From Eledone cirrhosa (Eukaryota; Mollusca; Cephalopoda; Octopoda; Eledonidae), in assembly GCA_964016885.1 (NCBI GenBank), contig OZ024743.1:20229795-20293794 (forward strand): a DNA stretch of 64,000 bases, read 5' to 3'. A model generated the notes under the pieces. It had not been told where the DNA came from. It did not search any database and was given only the letters and a program-made list of their open reading frames with translations. Position numbers and translations under genes: made by a program. Each line of letters starts with the position of its first letter. Position 1 is the first letter of the stretch. Shown piece by piece: positions 34,150 through 48,759 of this stretch.

Positions 34150-34400
34150 TCTACTTGTTCAGTTTGTGGCAAGATCTGCCTGTTAGAGACTGGACATCAA
34201 GCTTACATAAGGAACTTCCTACTAACCATAGAACATATTAACCAGCTCACTCCTTTCAATGCCACATATGCTACAAGATCTGCAAATCTGAAGGAGGTAT
34301 AAAGAGACATCTCAAAGTTAATCAAGATACATAGGCAGCTAATATGCAATTTATGTGGATGGTTTTATAAAAAAAATGTCTTTTTTTAAAAACCACATAA
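34150..34400 (+). pseudogene. Three C2H2-like zinc fingers at LINE C-terminus
   Basis: Three candidates in succession across frames: CSVCGKICLLETGH (about 34160), CHICYKICKSEGGIKRHLK (about 34262) and, after a frameshift in a run of A, CNLCGWFYKK...FFKNHIRSH (about 34345-34405). C-terminal C2H2 fingers are known from the related LINE family, where they may aid nucleic acid binding. Confidence 0.55.
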
Positions 34401-34468
34401 GATCTCATGCTAGAACTGAGCATCACGTACACTGAAGTGGTCAAGCTTTGCACTCAGCATATAACCAA

Positions 34469-34993
<525 letters not shown>

Positions 34994-35257
34994 TATATTT
35001 ATGTATACACATAATCCATGCCAGTATGGAAAGATGGATACACCCCACTGTAATGCCAGACACCACTCATTCACTATCTCACTCTCTCCATGACCCAACA
35101 CTTTCTTCCCGCTCAATCACACTGAATTTATACCTGAGTATCCACCTTCTCGTCCAACCATTCCAGAATAGAATGTGTGAGACATGGTCGTCCCAGAACA
35201 TGACAAGCTATCTAACCCATACAAGCATAGAAAATAGACGTTAAACTGTGATGATAT
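34994..35257 (+). mobile_element. RTE-like LINE 3' UTR remnant (plus)
   Basis: Ends with ACCCATACAAGCATAGAAAA, GACGTTAAACTGTGATGATA, the typical RTE 3' terminus, and is followed by (TA)n. No coding part is visible. Confidence 0.55.
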
Positions 35258-35317
35258 ATATATATATGTATGTGTGTGTGTATGTGTGGTGCGTGTATGT
35301 GTGTGGGTGTGTATATA

Positions 35318-35357
35318 TCATCATCATCATCCCTGTTTTACATCAATTCTTCCACTT
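35318..35357 (-). mobile_element. Tiny RTE 3' tail (minus)
   Basis: ATC repeats followed by CCCTGTTTTACATCAATTCT, only ~40 bp of the RTE 3' end. Confidence 0.6.
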
Positions 35358-35446
35358 ATATGTATATATATATACCGTAGTAAAAGTTTGGTAGAAATAT
35401 CCAACGGTAAGAGCACTCATTTCATAGGACAAGTTTAGTATAAACA

Positions 35447-35636
35447 ATTACAACAGTGACATAAACTGGTGCTTAAGTTTCGTTGGGCTCTGGACCCCAA
35501 CTCATTCAGCCTGCTGTCATAAAAAAATTAAAATAAAGATGGCCATCTTTATTTTTATTTTCCTTATGACAGGCTGAATGAGTTGGGGTCCAGAACCCAA
35601 CGAAACTTAAGCACCAGTTTATGTCATTATTGTAAT
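35447..35636. mobile_element. Foldback element F2: 190-bp near-perfect palindrome
   Basis: Symmetric around GGCC at 35541-35544 with essentially no loop. About 95 bp on each side match apart from small indels. The right half contains CTGAATGA, then a 6-bp stem GTTGGG/CCCAAC, then GAAAC (35574-35606). A (TA)n tract follows. Confidence 0.85.
35574..35606 (+). other. Hammerhead-like core in foldback F2
   Basis: CTGAATGA, stem GTTGGG/CCCAAC, then GAAAC. It is one nucleotide longer than the CUGANGA consensus. Whether it can cleave is unknown. Confidence 0.3.
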
Positions 35637-35699
35637 ATATATATACTTGTGTGTGTATGCTATATTTCATAAATGCACAAAATAAAGTGTATATATGAT

Positions 35700-37390
35700 A
35701 TGAGCCATATTTCACTTCTTTATGATGAAGGAAAGAAAGAAAGGTAGTAAATGCTTAATAAATAAATTATAAAGTCCTGAAAAAAAATAAGATCTTGTTT
35801 AATGTGCTCTAGTAGTTATATCTCAACTACTTTTATATATATATATCATAAGGCCAGTTTGTCTCTCTTTACATAAATTTCTTTTCCAGATTTAACCACT
35901 TCATTGTCTCAGAATTTTACAAGAAATATATAGCTTTTCTTTCTTTCTCTTATTCTGTATCTCCTGTTCTTGTGGAATATTGATATTATTAATGTAACAT
36001 ATAAATAAAAATACAGGCGTTGATAAACCAATGTAATTGTTATGAGCATTAATAGAATTACTTACCAAAGCTAATGGCAAAAAATATTTTGCTATATATC
36101 TATAAATAAACTGTAGTTAAGCCATTTCACACTTCAAATTTTCAGAAAGTCAGCATTAGAGGCACTGATGAATAAATAGTAATATAAATAAATAAATAAA
36201 TTAATTAATTGATTAAATAAATAAAATTAAATATTTTCCAAATTTCTAATTAATAAAACTTTTAACGAAAGCAAAATGATACCAGAGGAATTTTTTAACA
36301 TCTTGTGCAGATTACTAAAGCACATTTCATTAAATCAGAGATGCTGACAGCATTACACTTTTTGATGATACCTGAAATCATAATTAAAACCATTAAAAGG
36401 TTACAGTGATGCTAGTGTCTCACACTGAAACAATATTCATTTAAAAACCATGATTCACCCTGATAACCTATCATTTCTAAAAGTCTTTCTTTACACTATC
36501 TAAATTCCTTTATCCTTTATTTATGCACCAAAAATCCAATGAAGAGGAGACCAAGGGTATCAACATAATTTTTTCTGATGAAAGATATTAATTTTGAAAA
36601 CATTAAAGATTTTAAGAAAATTTAATAATGCAACTATCAGTTATATTTTTAAAATATTGCTTGTAGCATAACTTAAATGTTCTTCCATAAAATTGGAAAG
36701 GTTTTAGATGAATATAAATGTTTTAAAATAAACAGGTTATACCATAGAACAACGATGAGTTTCAGACAGTTTTTATATCAAAAGGGTTAACATTTGTTAT
36801 TGGTTGATGATTTCAGACTATACACAAGAAGTCAGTATAAAAAAAATTTGATTTAATGAATAATATTCTTCAAAATACAAGGAAGAAATGTGGCTAAAGC
36901 TTTCTCTCACATTTTGTTATACATCAAAACAACAAAACAAATTTATATTTTCAAATAAAAATGATTAGAGAGAGGCATTTGATTAGTCTAACTAACACCA
37001 TTCCAATGATAATAAAACGACTTCAAAACCCTCAAAACATAAGGCAGTGGAACACATTTATGGAAGTAGTTTACTAGATTAGAAAATTAATGATAGTCAA
37101 CCAAAAAAAATACTTAGTAAATATTCATCAAATGATAACTCAGAATGTAAAATACAGAAATATGCATCTAAGTTGTCAAGTATTTGTGACATTATCACTG
37201 ACTTATATATAAGAATAAAGCTTATCTATGACCAATAACTGTCAAGTCTCCATACTCACTGAAAGTTAAACATTTTTATGCAGGAAAATAGCTAAGAGAA
37301 ATAAACTACCTCATCGGTAAAAAGAATACAGAAAATATACACCTAAATTATTACTAAGATGTAATTTGTTATGTTTCTGGTATTCAGCAG
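35700..37390. other. No gene; 1.7 kb of A/T-rich DNA
   Basis: No coding signal, no recognised element. Confidence 0.5.
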
Positions 37391-37906
37391 ATATCTTCAT
37401 CACCACCACTATCAGCATTATCATCATCATCATTATCACTTTTACATACACTTCTCCAGAACAACTTCTCTTCACTTGTCTCTTTCTTTGGTCTTCATCT
37501 TCGGTGGCTTTCTTCCACTTGGAACACCTAAAGAGTTTTTCATCTAAAAATCATCATCCATACACACAGTGGCGGACTCACCAGACTGCCAGGTTGCCCA
37601 ATGGCAATTGGGCCCCAGTATTGCAAGAGCCCACAGTAGCATTGCAGGGCCCACTGTAGTATTTTAGGGGCCAATGATTTGCTTTCAAAAATACCTGAAT
37701 TCTAAGAGAAAGAATAAAATCTTTTAAAAAATAAATAAAACACTTAAGCAAAGCATTTGGTCAACCAACTCCATAGGGAATTACTAGAAACCAAAATATA
37801 CGATAGTGTAAATAGCTGGAATCAGTAGTTGTACATTCTACTAAATCTAAAGCTTAGTGTATTCATTCATGCAGGCAAACATACATATGTAGACACACAC
37901 ACAGAA

Positions 37907-37910
<4 letters not shown>

Positions 37911-37934
<24 letters not shown>
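37911..37934. repeat. (TA)n tract
   Basis: Left border of foldback F3. Confidence 0.9.
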
Positions 37935-37942
<8 letters not shown>

Positions 37943-38090
37943 ATACTTTGGGAGGGTCATGTTGCCAATAAGAAACACACGCACCAGTGCGTGTGTTTCT
38001 TATTGGCAACATGACCCTCCCAAAGTATAACAATATCAGTTTCAACACACGTTTTCAGATAAAGAATCTTGCTAAACAAATTCAGAAACG

Positions 38091-38092
<2 letters not shown>
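37935..38092 (+). mobile_element. Foldback element F3, derived from PLE-2-type ends
   Basis: Arms 37935-37984 and 37987-38036 (50 nt each) are separated by 2 nt. Each arm equals the outer part of the PLE-2 terminal inverted repeat (TTTGGGAGGGTCATGTTGCC). The tail 38037-38092 is nearly identical to the PLE-2 tail (TTTCAACACACGTTTTCAGA, ATAAAGAATC). (TA)n lies on both sides. Confidence 0.85.

Positions 38093-38127
<35 letters not shown>
38093..38127. repeat. (TA)n tract between foldbacks F3 and F4
   Basis: Pure TA. Confidence 0.95.
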
Positions 38128-38129
<2 letters not shown>

Positions 38130-38612
38130 GTTATGCAAGAAATGCTTAGGATTATCCTGAATGCAGTAATGGTTAATTACTACACTAGATAGAGTCGACG
38201 TACGGTGAGGCGTTACTCAACGAGTTATGGAAGAATAGTTAAAGAAACTTAGTTTCTGATTCTTCTGTATTCCGGAGTGTAGATAAAGAATGAATAATAA
38301 AACAGGTAGACATCATAAAAAGGTAATTTATTCCGAGTGCTTACAAATGTTTCAACAGTAGTTACACAGCCTAGCCATGCTATGTGCAAATTGGTAGTTA
38401 TTTATTTTCAGATACTCAATTTTCAAATGTTGCTTCTCCATTCTGCTCTGAAGATACGATAGGAGAAGCAGCATTTGAAAATTGAGTATCTGCAAATAAA
38501 TAACTACCAATTTGCACATAGCATGGCTAGGCTGTGTAACTACTGTTGAAACATTTGTAAGCACTCGGAATAAATTACCTTTTTATGATGTCTACCTGTT
38601 TTATTATTCATT

Positions 38613-38617
<5 letters not shown>
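38128..38617 (+). mobile_element. Foldback element F4 with head and 155-bp arms
   Basis: A head of about 155 bp (38128-38283, starting GGTTATGCAAGAAATGC) leads to GATAAAGAATG, then arms 38284-38439 and 38462-38617 around a 22-nt loop. The right arm carries TGTTGAAACATTTGTAAGC and CGGAATAAATTACC, comparable with F5. Bounded by (TA)n. Confidence 0.85.
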
Positions 38618-38665
<48 letters not shown>

Positions 38666-38720
38666 CTGTGATTGTTTCATGTGTTTATTTTAAATATATG
38701 TATGTCAATCAATTTCTAGT

Positions 38721-38757
<37 letters not shown>
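38618..38757. repeat. (TA)n tracts with short spacer
   Basis: Two TA runs (38618-38662 and 38723-38757) separated by ~60 bp. Confidence 0.9.
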
Positions 38758-38763
<6 letters not shown>

Positions 38764-38894
38764 CTTACACACGAACTACTGACCAAATAATATTTGGTAT
38801 CAATGGGTTAAAGACATCTGTCAAATCAATTAGTGGTGAAGGTGGTGTATATATATATATATATGTAGAGAGAGAGAGATAAATACACACACAT

Positions 38895-38985
38895 ACACGT
38901 GATGGGTGGAGAGATGCTGTGCTGATTAGGGCCGGTCCAACCCTTGCAAGCAGGGAAAAGCAGACGTAAAATGATAATGATATAT
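38895..38985 (+). mobile_element. RTE 3' tail (plus), very short
   Basis: CCAACCCTTGCAAGCAGGGA and GACGTAAAATGATAATGATA resemble the last ~60 bp of RTE elements. Confidence 0.5.
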
Positions 38986-39000
38986 ATTGAGTAAGTGTGA

Positions 39001-39229
39001 AAGACCAAAGTTCATCATTGAAAGTCTTTGAATTTCGCAAAATACATATTTTTTATTGCAGAAGGTAAGATATTTTTCCACAAAAATTTGATTGCACTGT
39101 TTTGTTTCCACTTATGTATTTTTTGAAAATGTTATTTATTCATTATAAAAATTAAATGATACAATTCTATATGTAGATGGGCCCCCTTCATCTGGCGACC
39201 AATATTTTTAGACATAGTCCGCCACTGTA
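39001..39229. repeat. Extra copy of the hAT-like right end
   Basis: Homologous to 41119-41336 (shared TTTCGCAAAATACATA, TTTTTCCACAAAAATTTGAT, GGGCCCCCTTCAT) and ends in TAGTCCGCCACTG, the complement of the left terminus. Confidence 0.85.
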
Positions 39230-39242
39230 TATATATATATAT

Positions 39243-39412
39243 AATTGTTTCTACTTTTGGCACAAGACCAGCAATTATCCCAGTGCATTACTAGTGCTTT
39301 ATTTTATTGACCCTGTAAGACAAGGTTAACCTCGGTGGGATTTGAACTCTGACCGTAAAGGGACGTAATTCTGTGCTAGAAAGCATGGTGTCTGACACTA
39401 CCAATACTGCCA
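39243..39412 (-). mobile_element. tRNA-derived SINE (type 1, minus)
   Basis: Complement of the type 1 SINE: ATTGTTTCTACTTTTGGCAC at the left (3' end) and ACCAATACTGCCAATCC at the right (head). A short ATATATAAT duplication may flank it. Confidence 0.88.
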
Positions 39413-39415
39413 ATC

Positions 39416-40085
39416 CATATATAATGCCAATCATTGTAAGTTTGAATCTAACTGACATGAAAAAACATATATATAGGAATAAGGTAAGCCCAAATCATAG
39501 TAAATTCAAATATCACAGAGAGAGAGAGAGGGAGAGAGGGGGGGGTGGAACAGAAATAAAACACGGGTTACAGGTTAAAATGTAGTCTAGATAGATGAGA
39601 AACAAAATGAGGATGTAACAGCCAAATGATTTAGAAGTCGACCTTAAGTAGGAGCAATAACATTAAGAAAGACATGAACGACACCACAACACTTTGTTTT
39701 GAAAATTTTGAAAGTAGGTTTATAAGAATGAATTTTCATATGATTTTTGTAGTTGTCTTTCTGGCCTAGCAGTAGGTACTCGAGACGGTGGAGATCCTGA
39801 CCTTGGATTCAATCCTGGTCAAGAAGTACATGTAACCTTTTTTAGTTTTTATTTGACAACCAATAGAAGAAAAACTGAATAGGTTTATTGGGAACCTTAC
39901 TCCCGACCAGGATCACCACTGTCTATGATTCCTCAAACTAGGCCACTGAGACAGCTTCAAAATTATAATGAAAATTAATAATTATAAACCTACTTTCAAA
40001 ATCAAAGCTAAAAAGATGTGGTGTCGTTCATGGCTTTCCTAGAGCTATTAGTAATATTTAGGGTCGGCTTGTCAATCTTCTGGAC
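39416..40085. repeat. Duplicated unit, copy 1, with internal foldback
   Basis: About 660 bp, homologous to 40256-40920. Inside it, about 39640-39835 and 39890-40080 are inverted repeats. Each arm contains a tRNA-like stretch (GGCCTAGCAGTAGGTACT, then TTCAATCCTGGTC in the left arm). A (GA)n tract lies at 39520-39540. Confidence 0.75.
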
Positions 40086-40181
40086 CTTTGGTAACAACCT
40101 TATTATTCCTATGTGTGTTTAACTGTTGAATTAATTTAATTTGATTATTTTAGAAAACAAATAATATATGTATATATATAT

Positions 40182-40240
40182 CATCATCATCACCCTCATC
40201 GTTCAACGTCCATCTTCTATGCTAGCATGGGTTAGACCCA
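40182..40240 (-). mobile_element. Tiny RTE 3' tail (minus)
   Basis: ATC repeats followed by GTTCAACGTCCATCTTCTAT and GCTAGCATGGGTTAGAC, the final ~57 bp of the RTE family, between the two duplicated units. Confidence 0.75.
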
Positions 40241-40255
40241 TTATATATATATATA

Positions 40256-40920
40256 TAATGCCAATCATTGTAAGTTTGAATCTGACATGCAAAAACATAT
40301 ATATATGAATAAAGTAAGCCCAAATCATAGTAGATTCAACTATCACAGAGAGAAAGAGAGAGAGGGGGAGAAATGAGGTGCAACAGAAATGAATTATGGA
40401 TTACAGGTTAAAATGTAGTCTAGATAGATGAGAAACAAAACGAGGATGCAGTTTATGGAAAACCCAAATGATTTAGAAGTCAACCTTAAGTAGGGGCAAT
40501 AGCATTAATGAATGACACCGCAACACTTTGTTTTGAGAATTTTGAAAGTAGGTTTATGAGTATGAATTTTCATAAGATTTTCGTAGTTGTCTCTGTGGCC
40601 TAGCAGTAGGTACTAGAGACGGTGGATATCCTGACCTTGGTTTCAATCCTGGTCAAGACATGTAAGGTATATGTAACCTCTTTCAGTTTTTATTTTAAAA
40701 CTGAAAAGGTTTTCCGGGAACCATACTCCCGACCAGGATCGAACTTCAGACCAGGATCACCATCGTCTATGATTCCTCCAACTAGGCCACCAAGACAGCT
40801 ACAAAAGTATAATTAAATTTGATAATTATAAACCTACTTTCAAAATCAAAACTAAAAATAAGTGGTGTTGTTCATGGCTTTCCTAGAGCTATTAGTAATA
40901 TTTAGAGCCAACTTCTGGTC
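40256..40920. repeat. Duplicated unit, copy 2, with internal foldback
   Basis: Second copy of 39416-40085 with the same internal inverted arrangement of tRNA-like segments (TGGCCTAGCAGTAGGTACTA at about 40598 and its complement at about 40785). Confidence 0.75.
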
Positions 40921-40938
40921 ATTATTGAATGTCTCTGG

Positions 40939-41117
40939 TGGATTGGCAGTATCGGTAGAGGGTCGGACGCCATGCTTTCCAGCATAGTTACGTCCCTTTA
41001 TGATCTGAGTTCAAATCCCGCCGAGGTTGACTTTGCCTTTCATCCTTACAGGGTCGATAAAATAAAGTACCAGTAATGCACTGGGTAATTGCTGGCCTTG
41101 TGCCTAAAGTAGAAACA
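40939..41117 (+). mobile_element. tRNA-derived SINE (type 1) with 18-bp target duplication
   Basis: Perfect duplication ATTATTGAATGTCTCTGG at 40921-40938 and 41118-41135. Head TGGATTGGCAGTATCGG, B-box-like GAGTTCAAATCCC. It split the hAT-like right-end sequence. Confidence 0.95.
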
Positions 41118-41344
41118 ATTATTGAATGTCTCTGGATTTCGCAAAATACATAATATTTTTTATTGAGAAGGTAAGATATTTTTCCACAAAAATTTGATTG
41201 CATTGCTTTGTTTCCACTTATGTATTTTTCTAAAATGTTATTTATTCATTATAAAAATCAAATGATAGCATTCTATATGTAGGTGGGCCCCCTTCATGTC
41301 TTGGCAACCATTATTTTTAGACCCAGTCCACCACTGCATACACA

Positions 41345-43715
41345 TTACATGACCACACAAAAACAATCTTCACTTTTGCACACTACATATTAATTATTTC
41401 ATACTCAGTTTAGATACAGCCACACAGGCTTCAACCTGGTTTCCACCTGCTGAACTTCACTTACAAACCTTGGGTTGACATAAAGCTCTTTTAGAAGATT
41501 TTTGCACAAAGTGCTTAGCCCTGGGATCAACTACAACATATATTTTTGTAATGAAATTCTCTTTACTGCATGTCTATGTTATTATCTATGTTATTATCCA
41601 TGTTATTATCTATGGTAAATATTTTCTTTGATTTTGTTTATGATTCCTTCATTGTTTATTCAAGTAGCCTCAGCATTGGTATCATTATTATAAACACATT
41701 ACAATTAAAATATTCTTTGAAAGCACAAATCTCAACACAAACATCACTCTCAACTTAATTCTTTTTTTTTAAAGTGCTCATTTGCAGAATTATAACCAAA
41801 TCTTGAGTATTTATTTCATTTTTCATCAAACATAGGATAATGAGATTATTGATTACAATTTAAAGCAGTTAAAGTCTAGTACTTGAAATTACTGCAACCA
41901 ATTCAGGTTCAAATTTTTTACATTTAAATTTCATTTTTAATACACTAAATACTCATTTTTATTGTTCTGTAGTACAACCCCAGCAATTGATATTTGTTAG
42001 TTACTTGCATGGAAGACAGAATGAAGTGTCTCGATGTAGTGAAATACAACTAGTAATTGTTAGCTTATTTCAATGAAACTATATTACTAAATTTAATATT
42101 GTTTTTTTTTCTGTATGATTCCTTCTTAGGAAGTTGTAACATTGTCTAACAATTCTGATGTTTTCAATTAATTAGGACTCTGTAACAGAAAATAGAAAAC
42201 CAAACGATTTTCAGAAATAGAGACCATTTCCATTTCAGAAATAGAGACCATTTCTATTCATAGAATAGACATTTGGTCAGTTGTCAAAATACATTTTGGT
42301 GAAATGTTATGAAATATATTTGTAAACATTCTTGAAAGAGATACCTAAAAATGTAGCTTTTACTTTAATTCCTCATTCATCTCATTTAATGGAAGTTAAA
42401 TAAGTGTTATATTTTGTATCAGCAAAGCTAAAATGTTAAATAATGGTTTGTGGGGTATTATCAAACTATATAATAATTGGAAATGTATCATTCTTAAATA
42501 TAAACCCACAACAGAATTCATTTCAGAAGACAAACATAATTTTTTTTACATGATTTTAAACAAAAATTATACAAATCTGACAACATCAATATTTAGAAAA
42601 ACAAAACTTCCAAACACATCAAAAATTATATTTATATTTATAAATTATGAATAATCTGTTTTCTATTGTAAAAAAAAATTCGCAATGTAAGGTTATTAAA
42701 AATAAAATGTTATGTTGTTATATATGTTAACCTGAAAATCAACATGAAAAGATATTTGAAAACACTATACACAGATTACATTGATATGTTGCCAAGATTT
42801 TGACAACTACAAACAAAGAAGTTACCTTAAAATCAAATATTAATTGAACTCATGCTTAATTTGTATATTCTTTATCATTTAATATATAAAGAGATTACTA
42901 TTTTTTTTTCATAAAAATAGAAAGACAGTATAATGTTCCCTTACACAAACCTATACCACAACTAAATACAACAAACCTCCACAAGCCAAAGATATACAAC
43001 AAAATACAATTACCCAAGTAAGCAAAATCAAAATTAAAACCTACCCACTATACTAGTACTAAGAGGGCAAACTGAATCAAGCTGAGGCGGCGAGTCCACT
43101 GGGGCTGCAGGGCGGCCAACATATGGGCCCCCATTTGCTCAAAATAGTGAGAGATGGGGAGAGCAGAAGGGATATTAAGATAACAATGTCTACACACCTT
43201 CATTTTACTACACAAAGATATGAATGTCAAATATCAGAATGAAACAAGTACTGGAATACATATGATTGACTAAAATACTTGAAAGCATTGTTTTAGCATA
43301 GCTACAGCCAAATGACTGAAAACAGTATAAAAGAATATGTATGTATGATGAAGTTATATCTGTATAAATACAAAATGTGTAACCAAATCTTCAACCATGC
43401 ATATAAAATATATACATTTTTAATATGTAAACATGCCTGTAAATTGAAATAACAATAAACACCTTTATTTGTTTTTCAGATCCGATTGGCACCTTATCAG
43501 AAGATATGTTTATCACCCAATCAACCATAATATGTATTTGATGGGTATATATAGCCATTTGCTCTTAGTATTATTCTGAAATGGACATACTAATTTGCAT
43601 ATTATTAGTACTTGTGTTGGTAAATCATAAAGATATATATTAAGAAGTGTACTAGCAGCCGAAGTGTATGATAAAGTTATATCTTTATAAATACAGTGTG
43701 TAACCAAAGCTACAA
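41345..43715. other. No gene; 2.4 kb of A/T-rich DNA
   Basis: Only chance ORFs. A 24-bp tandem duplication (CAGAAATAGAGACCATTTC) lies at about 42213-42258. Confidence 0.5.
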
Positions 43716-43721
43716 CAATGT

Positions 43722-43915
<194 letters not shown>

Positions 43916-43959
43916 ATACATTTTTGATATGCCAGAAAATAGGAATTTAGTATGTATGT

Positions 43960-44880
43960 AAATATGTATGTATGTATATATGTATCTATATATGCATGAG
44001 TGTGTGCGTGTATGTGTGTGTGTATTTACATAGAGGCATGCAATAAAGGAAAATCTAAAATTATATACACAGGGAGTATGTTAGATTAATTAACTAATTT
44101 TTCTTTGAAACATATCAGAAAATAAAGTGAGTAAATATTGGTAAAAAGAATTGTGTAAATCTCTCATTATATCTTATATGATTTCTTTCAGTTTAGATTT
44201 CTGTGTTAAATTTTAAACAATTCAATCATTAGACTGTTCTTAAAAACCTCTTGAATATACATATAATTATATTTAGCTTACTTTCTTAAAGTATCCAAAT
44301 TTGTCTGTAAAGATAATAGCTGTTACTTATGAATTGAAACTTATTTTTTATTTGTTTCATATTAATTAACGACACCATGAAACTAATTACTTTGTGAGTG
44401 TGTAATAAGCAAAATTTCACAGAACTCTTATTGCAATAAAGTTAGTCTTAGGTAATATTATGAATATTATGATATTCATTACAATACAAAACCTGAGCTA
44501 AGTAATGGATATTAACTGATAGCTAGCATTACTATAACTTAATTATTAGTAAAAGTTACAAAATCAATTTTAATCATAATTATTAATTCAAGTTTGAATG
44601 CAGAAGTCATAAGGTTCTTAAATTATATATCTATCATTTGGAAATACTATTAATTTGTTTCTGTATAACATACTCAGTAATAAAGAGTTTATCATCATGT
44701 ATGTTACTTTGGTATATATTATTGACATATCAACCAACTGAACAATTGAAACTAGTTAATAAAATTTAGAATTAAGAAAGAGATTCATCAAAATAGAAAT
44801 ATGTATACTAGTCACTAGAATTTTGTAACATATTATCTAATCTAATCTAATCTGGCCGAGTTTACACTCACAAATAAGAA
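43960..44880. other. No gene recognised
   Basis: A/T-rich, with small GT and TCTAA repeats. Confidence 0.45.
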
Positions 44881-44884
44881 GAAC

Positions 44885-45250
44885 CAGGGCCGCCCCTAGG
44901 AGCATTGGATTTGGTGTACTTCATATTTGTTTCGGTTGCTGAATACAATCAGGGGTCACTGCTTCTCCTGAAGGTCAATACTTCTCTTCTAACTCGAGCA
45001 GAAGCGCCTTTCCATTGTCAATTTGCATTGTTCTCAGGACCACTACACCAATCTTTTGATGTGTGCAGCTGGAACTACTGCCACCCATTGATTTTGCAGG
45101 ATCACAACTCATTTCTACAGCTGAGTAAACTGGAGCAACGTGAAATAAAGTGTGTTGCTCAAGGACACAACACACCACCTGGTCCAAGAATTGAACTCAC
45201 AACCTTTCGATTGCAAGCCCAATACTCTAACCACTAAGCTATTATATTCC
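44885..45250 (-). mobile_element. tRNA-derived SINE (type 2, minus)
   Basis: The minus strand starts near 45245 with TAGCTTAGTGGTTAGAGT and the B-box-like GAGTTCAATTC, then the body TGTCCTTGAGCAACACACTT and AGCTGTAGAAATGAGTTG. The 3' limit at 44885 is approximate. The ORF at 44905-45237 is a by-product of this SINE. Confidence 0.78.
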
Positions 45251-45479
45251 CCTTTAAAATATGTTGTTTTACAGTTTAACAGGTGAGAATCAGCTATACA
45301 CATCATTGTTGTTCAGAGCTTCCACAACATGCTGGAAGAAATTGTTCTCTGGTCTGAATAAGGTTTTGGACTTCAAAATAAGGTTTAAGGCTTCAATGCT
45401 GCTCAGTGGTAATCTGCACCTAACTTGAAGGGTAGTAACATGAAGAACAAGACAGAATTCTTTCTCAAAAAGTCTTGTT

Positions 45480-45530
45480 AAACACTTACCAGCTTGGAAA
45501 AATGGATGTAAAATTGATGAGGATGATAAT
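45480..45530 (+). mobile_element. Possible RTE 3' terminus (plus)
   Basis: CCAGCTTGGAAAAATGGATG followed by TAAAATTGATGAGGATGATAA resembles a degraded RTE end. Confidence 0.35.
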
Positions 45531-45539
45531 AGTGAAGAG

Positions 45540-45970
45540 AGGAAGGATATTTCTTTGCACCCCATTTCGTACTTTTAAAAATCTATCAGTTGATCAGAGC
45601 AAGCTTCAGAAGTGTCTTTGCTCTTATAAACTCGCATATCTGACGAGATGTCAAAAAAGAACCAGGCCCTGTCAAACATTTGTAATATACAAATACAGTT
45701 TGTACTTATGCTGCAACACTGACTTCGATCCGTCTTAATCTATCTACACTCTGTGCACTACAGCTGCCTTAACGTTAGAATACAATCCAAACAAGGAAGA
45801 CCTCATAACAGCATTGAGTACTTCGAATAATGTGTCTCCTGTAACTGTAGTTACACACCTAACTAACATATATGTATATATATATAAGCAGAAGGGATAT
45901 TCAATTTGTTGGTAATTCAACAAATATAAATGTTTATAACGGATTTAGAGCACTCAACAAATTTACTGGA
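45540..45970. other. No gene recognised
   Basis: Short ORFs without known similarity. Confidence 0.35.
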
Positions 45971-45975
45971 GTATA

Positions 45976-48754
<2,779 letters not shown>

Positions 48755-48759
48755 TTTGT

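Larger units (their letters stand above)
31180..34360 (+). mobile_element. Decayed APE-type LINE with C-terminal zinc fingers
   Basis: The order of remnants is: apurinic-type endonuclease (31460-31801), linker (31820-32500), RT (about 32550-33360), C-terminal region (33600-34030) and Cys/His fingers (34150-34400). Stops and frameshifts are frequent throughout, so it is old. The boundaries are approximate; no target duplication was found. It differs in family from the RTE copies: the RT block SKAFDTVNRNVLW and the tail LYSSETWMCYKYHFRHLQRF are distinct. Confidence 0.75.
37567..41336. mobile_element. hAT-like DNA element, 3.77 kb, with nested insertions
   Basis: Left end CAGTGGCGGACT and right end (reverse complement) CAGTGGTGGACT are inverted repeats (11 of 12). 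The element is flanked by a perfect 8-bp duplication, CATACACA (37559-37566 and 41337-41344). An 8-bp duplication and a CAGNGGCGGA end are typical of the hAT superfamily. No transposase frame is present. Most of the interior is other repeats: foldbacks F3 and F4, (TA)n, SINEs and a segmental duplication. Confidence 0.72.

Noticed and set aside
40622..40816. 64-residue ORF
   Set aside because: It lies inside the duplicated foldback unit; the other copy is not open in the same frame.
42433..42654. 73-residue ORF in an otherwise empty region
   Set aside because: Lys/Asn/Ile-rich as expected from A/T-rich DNA; no motif, no splice context I can defend.
44905..45237. 110-residue ORF that reads like a protein
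   Set aside because: It lies within a reverse-oriented type 2 SINE and has no independent support.
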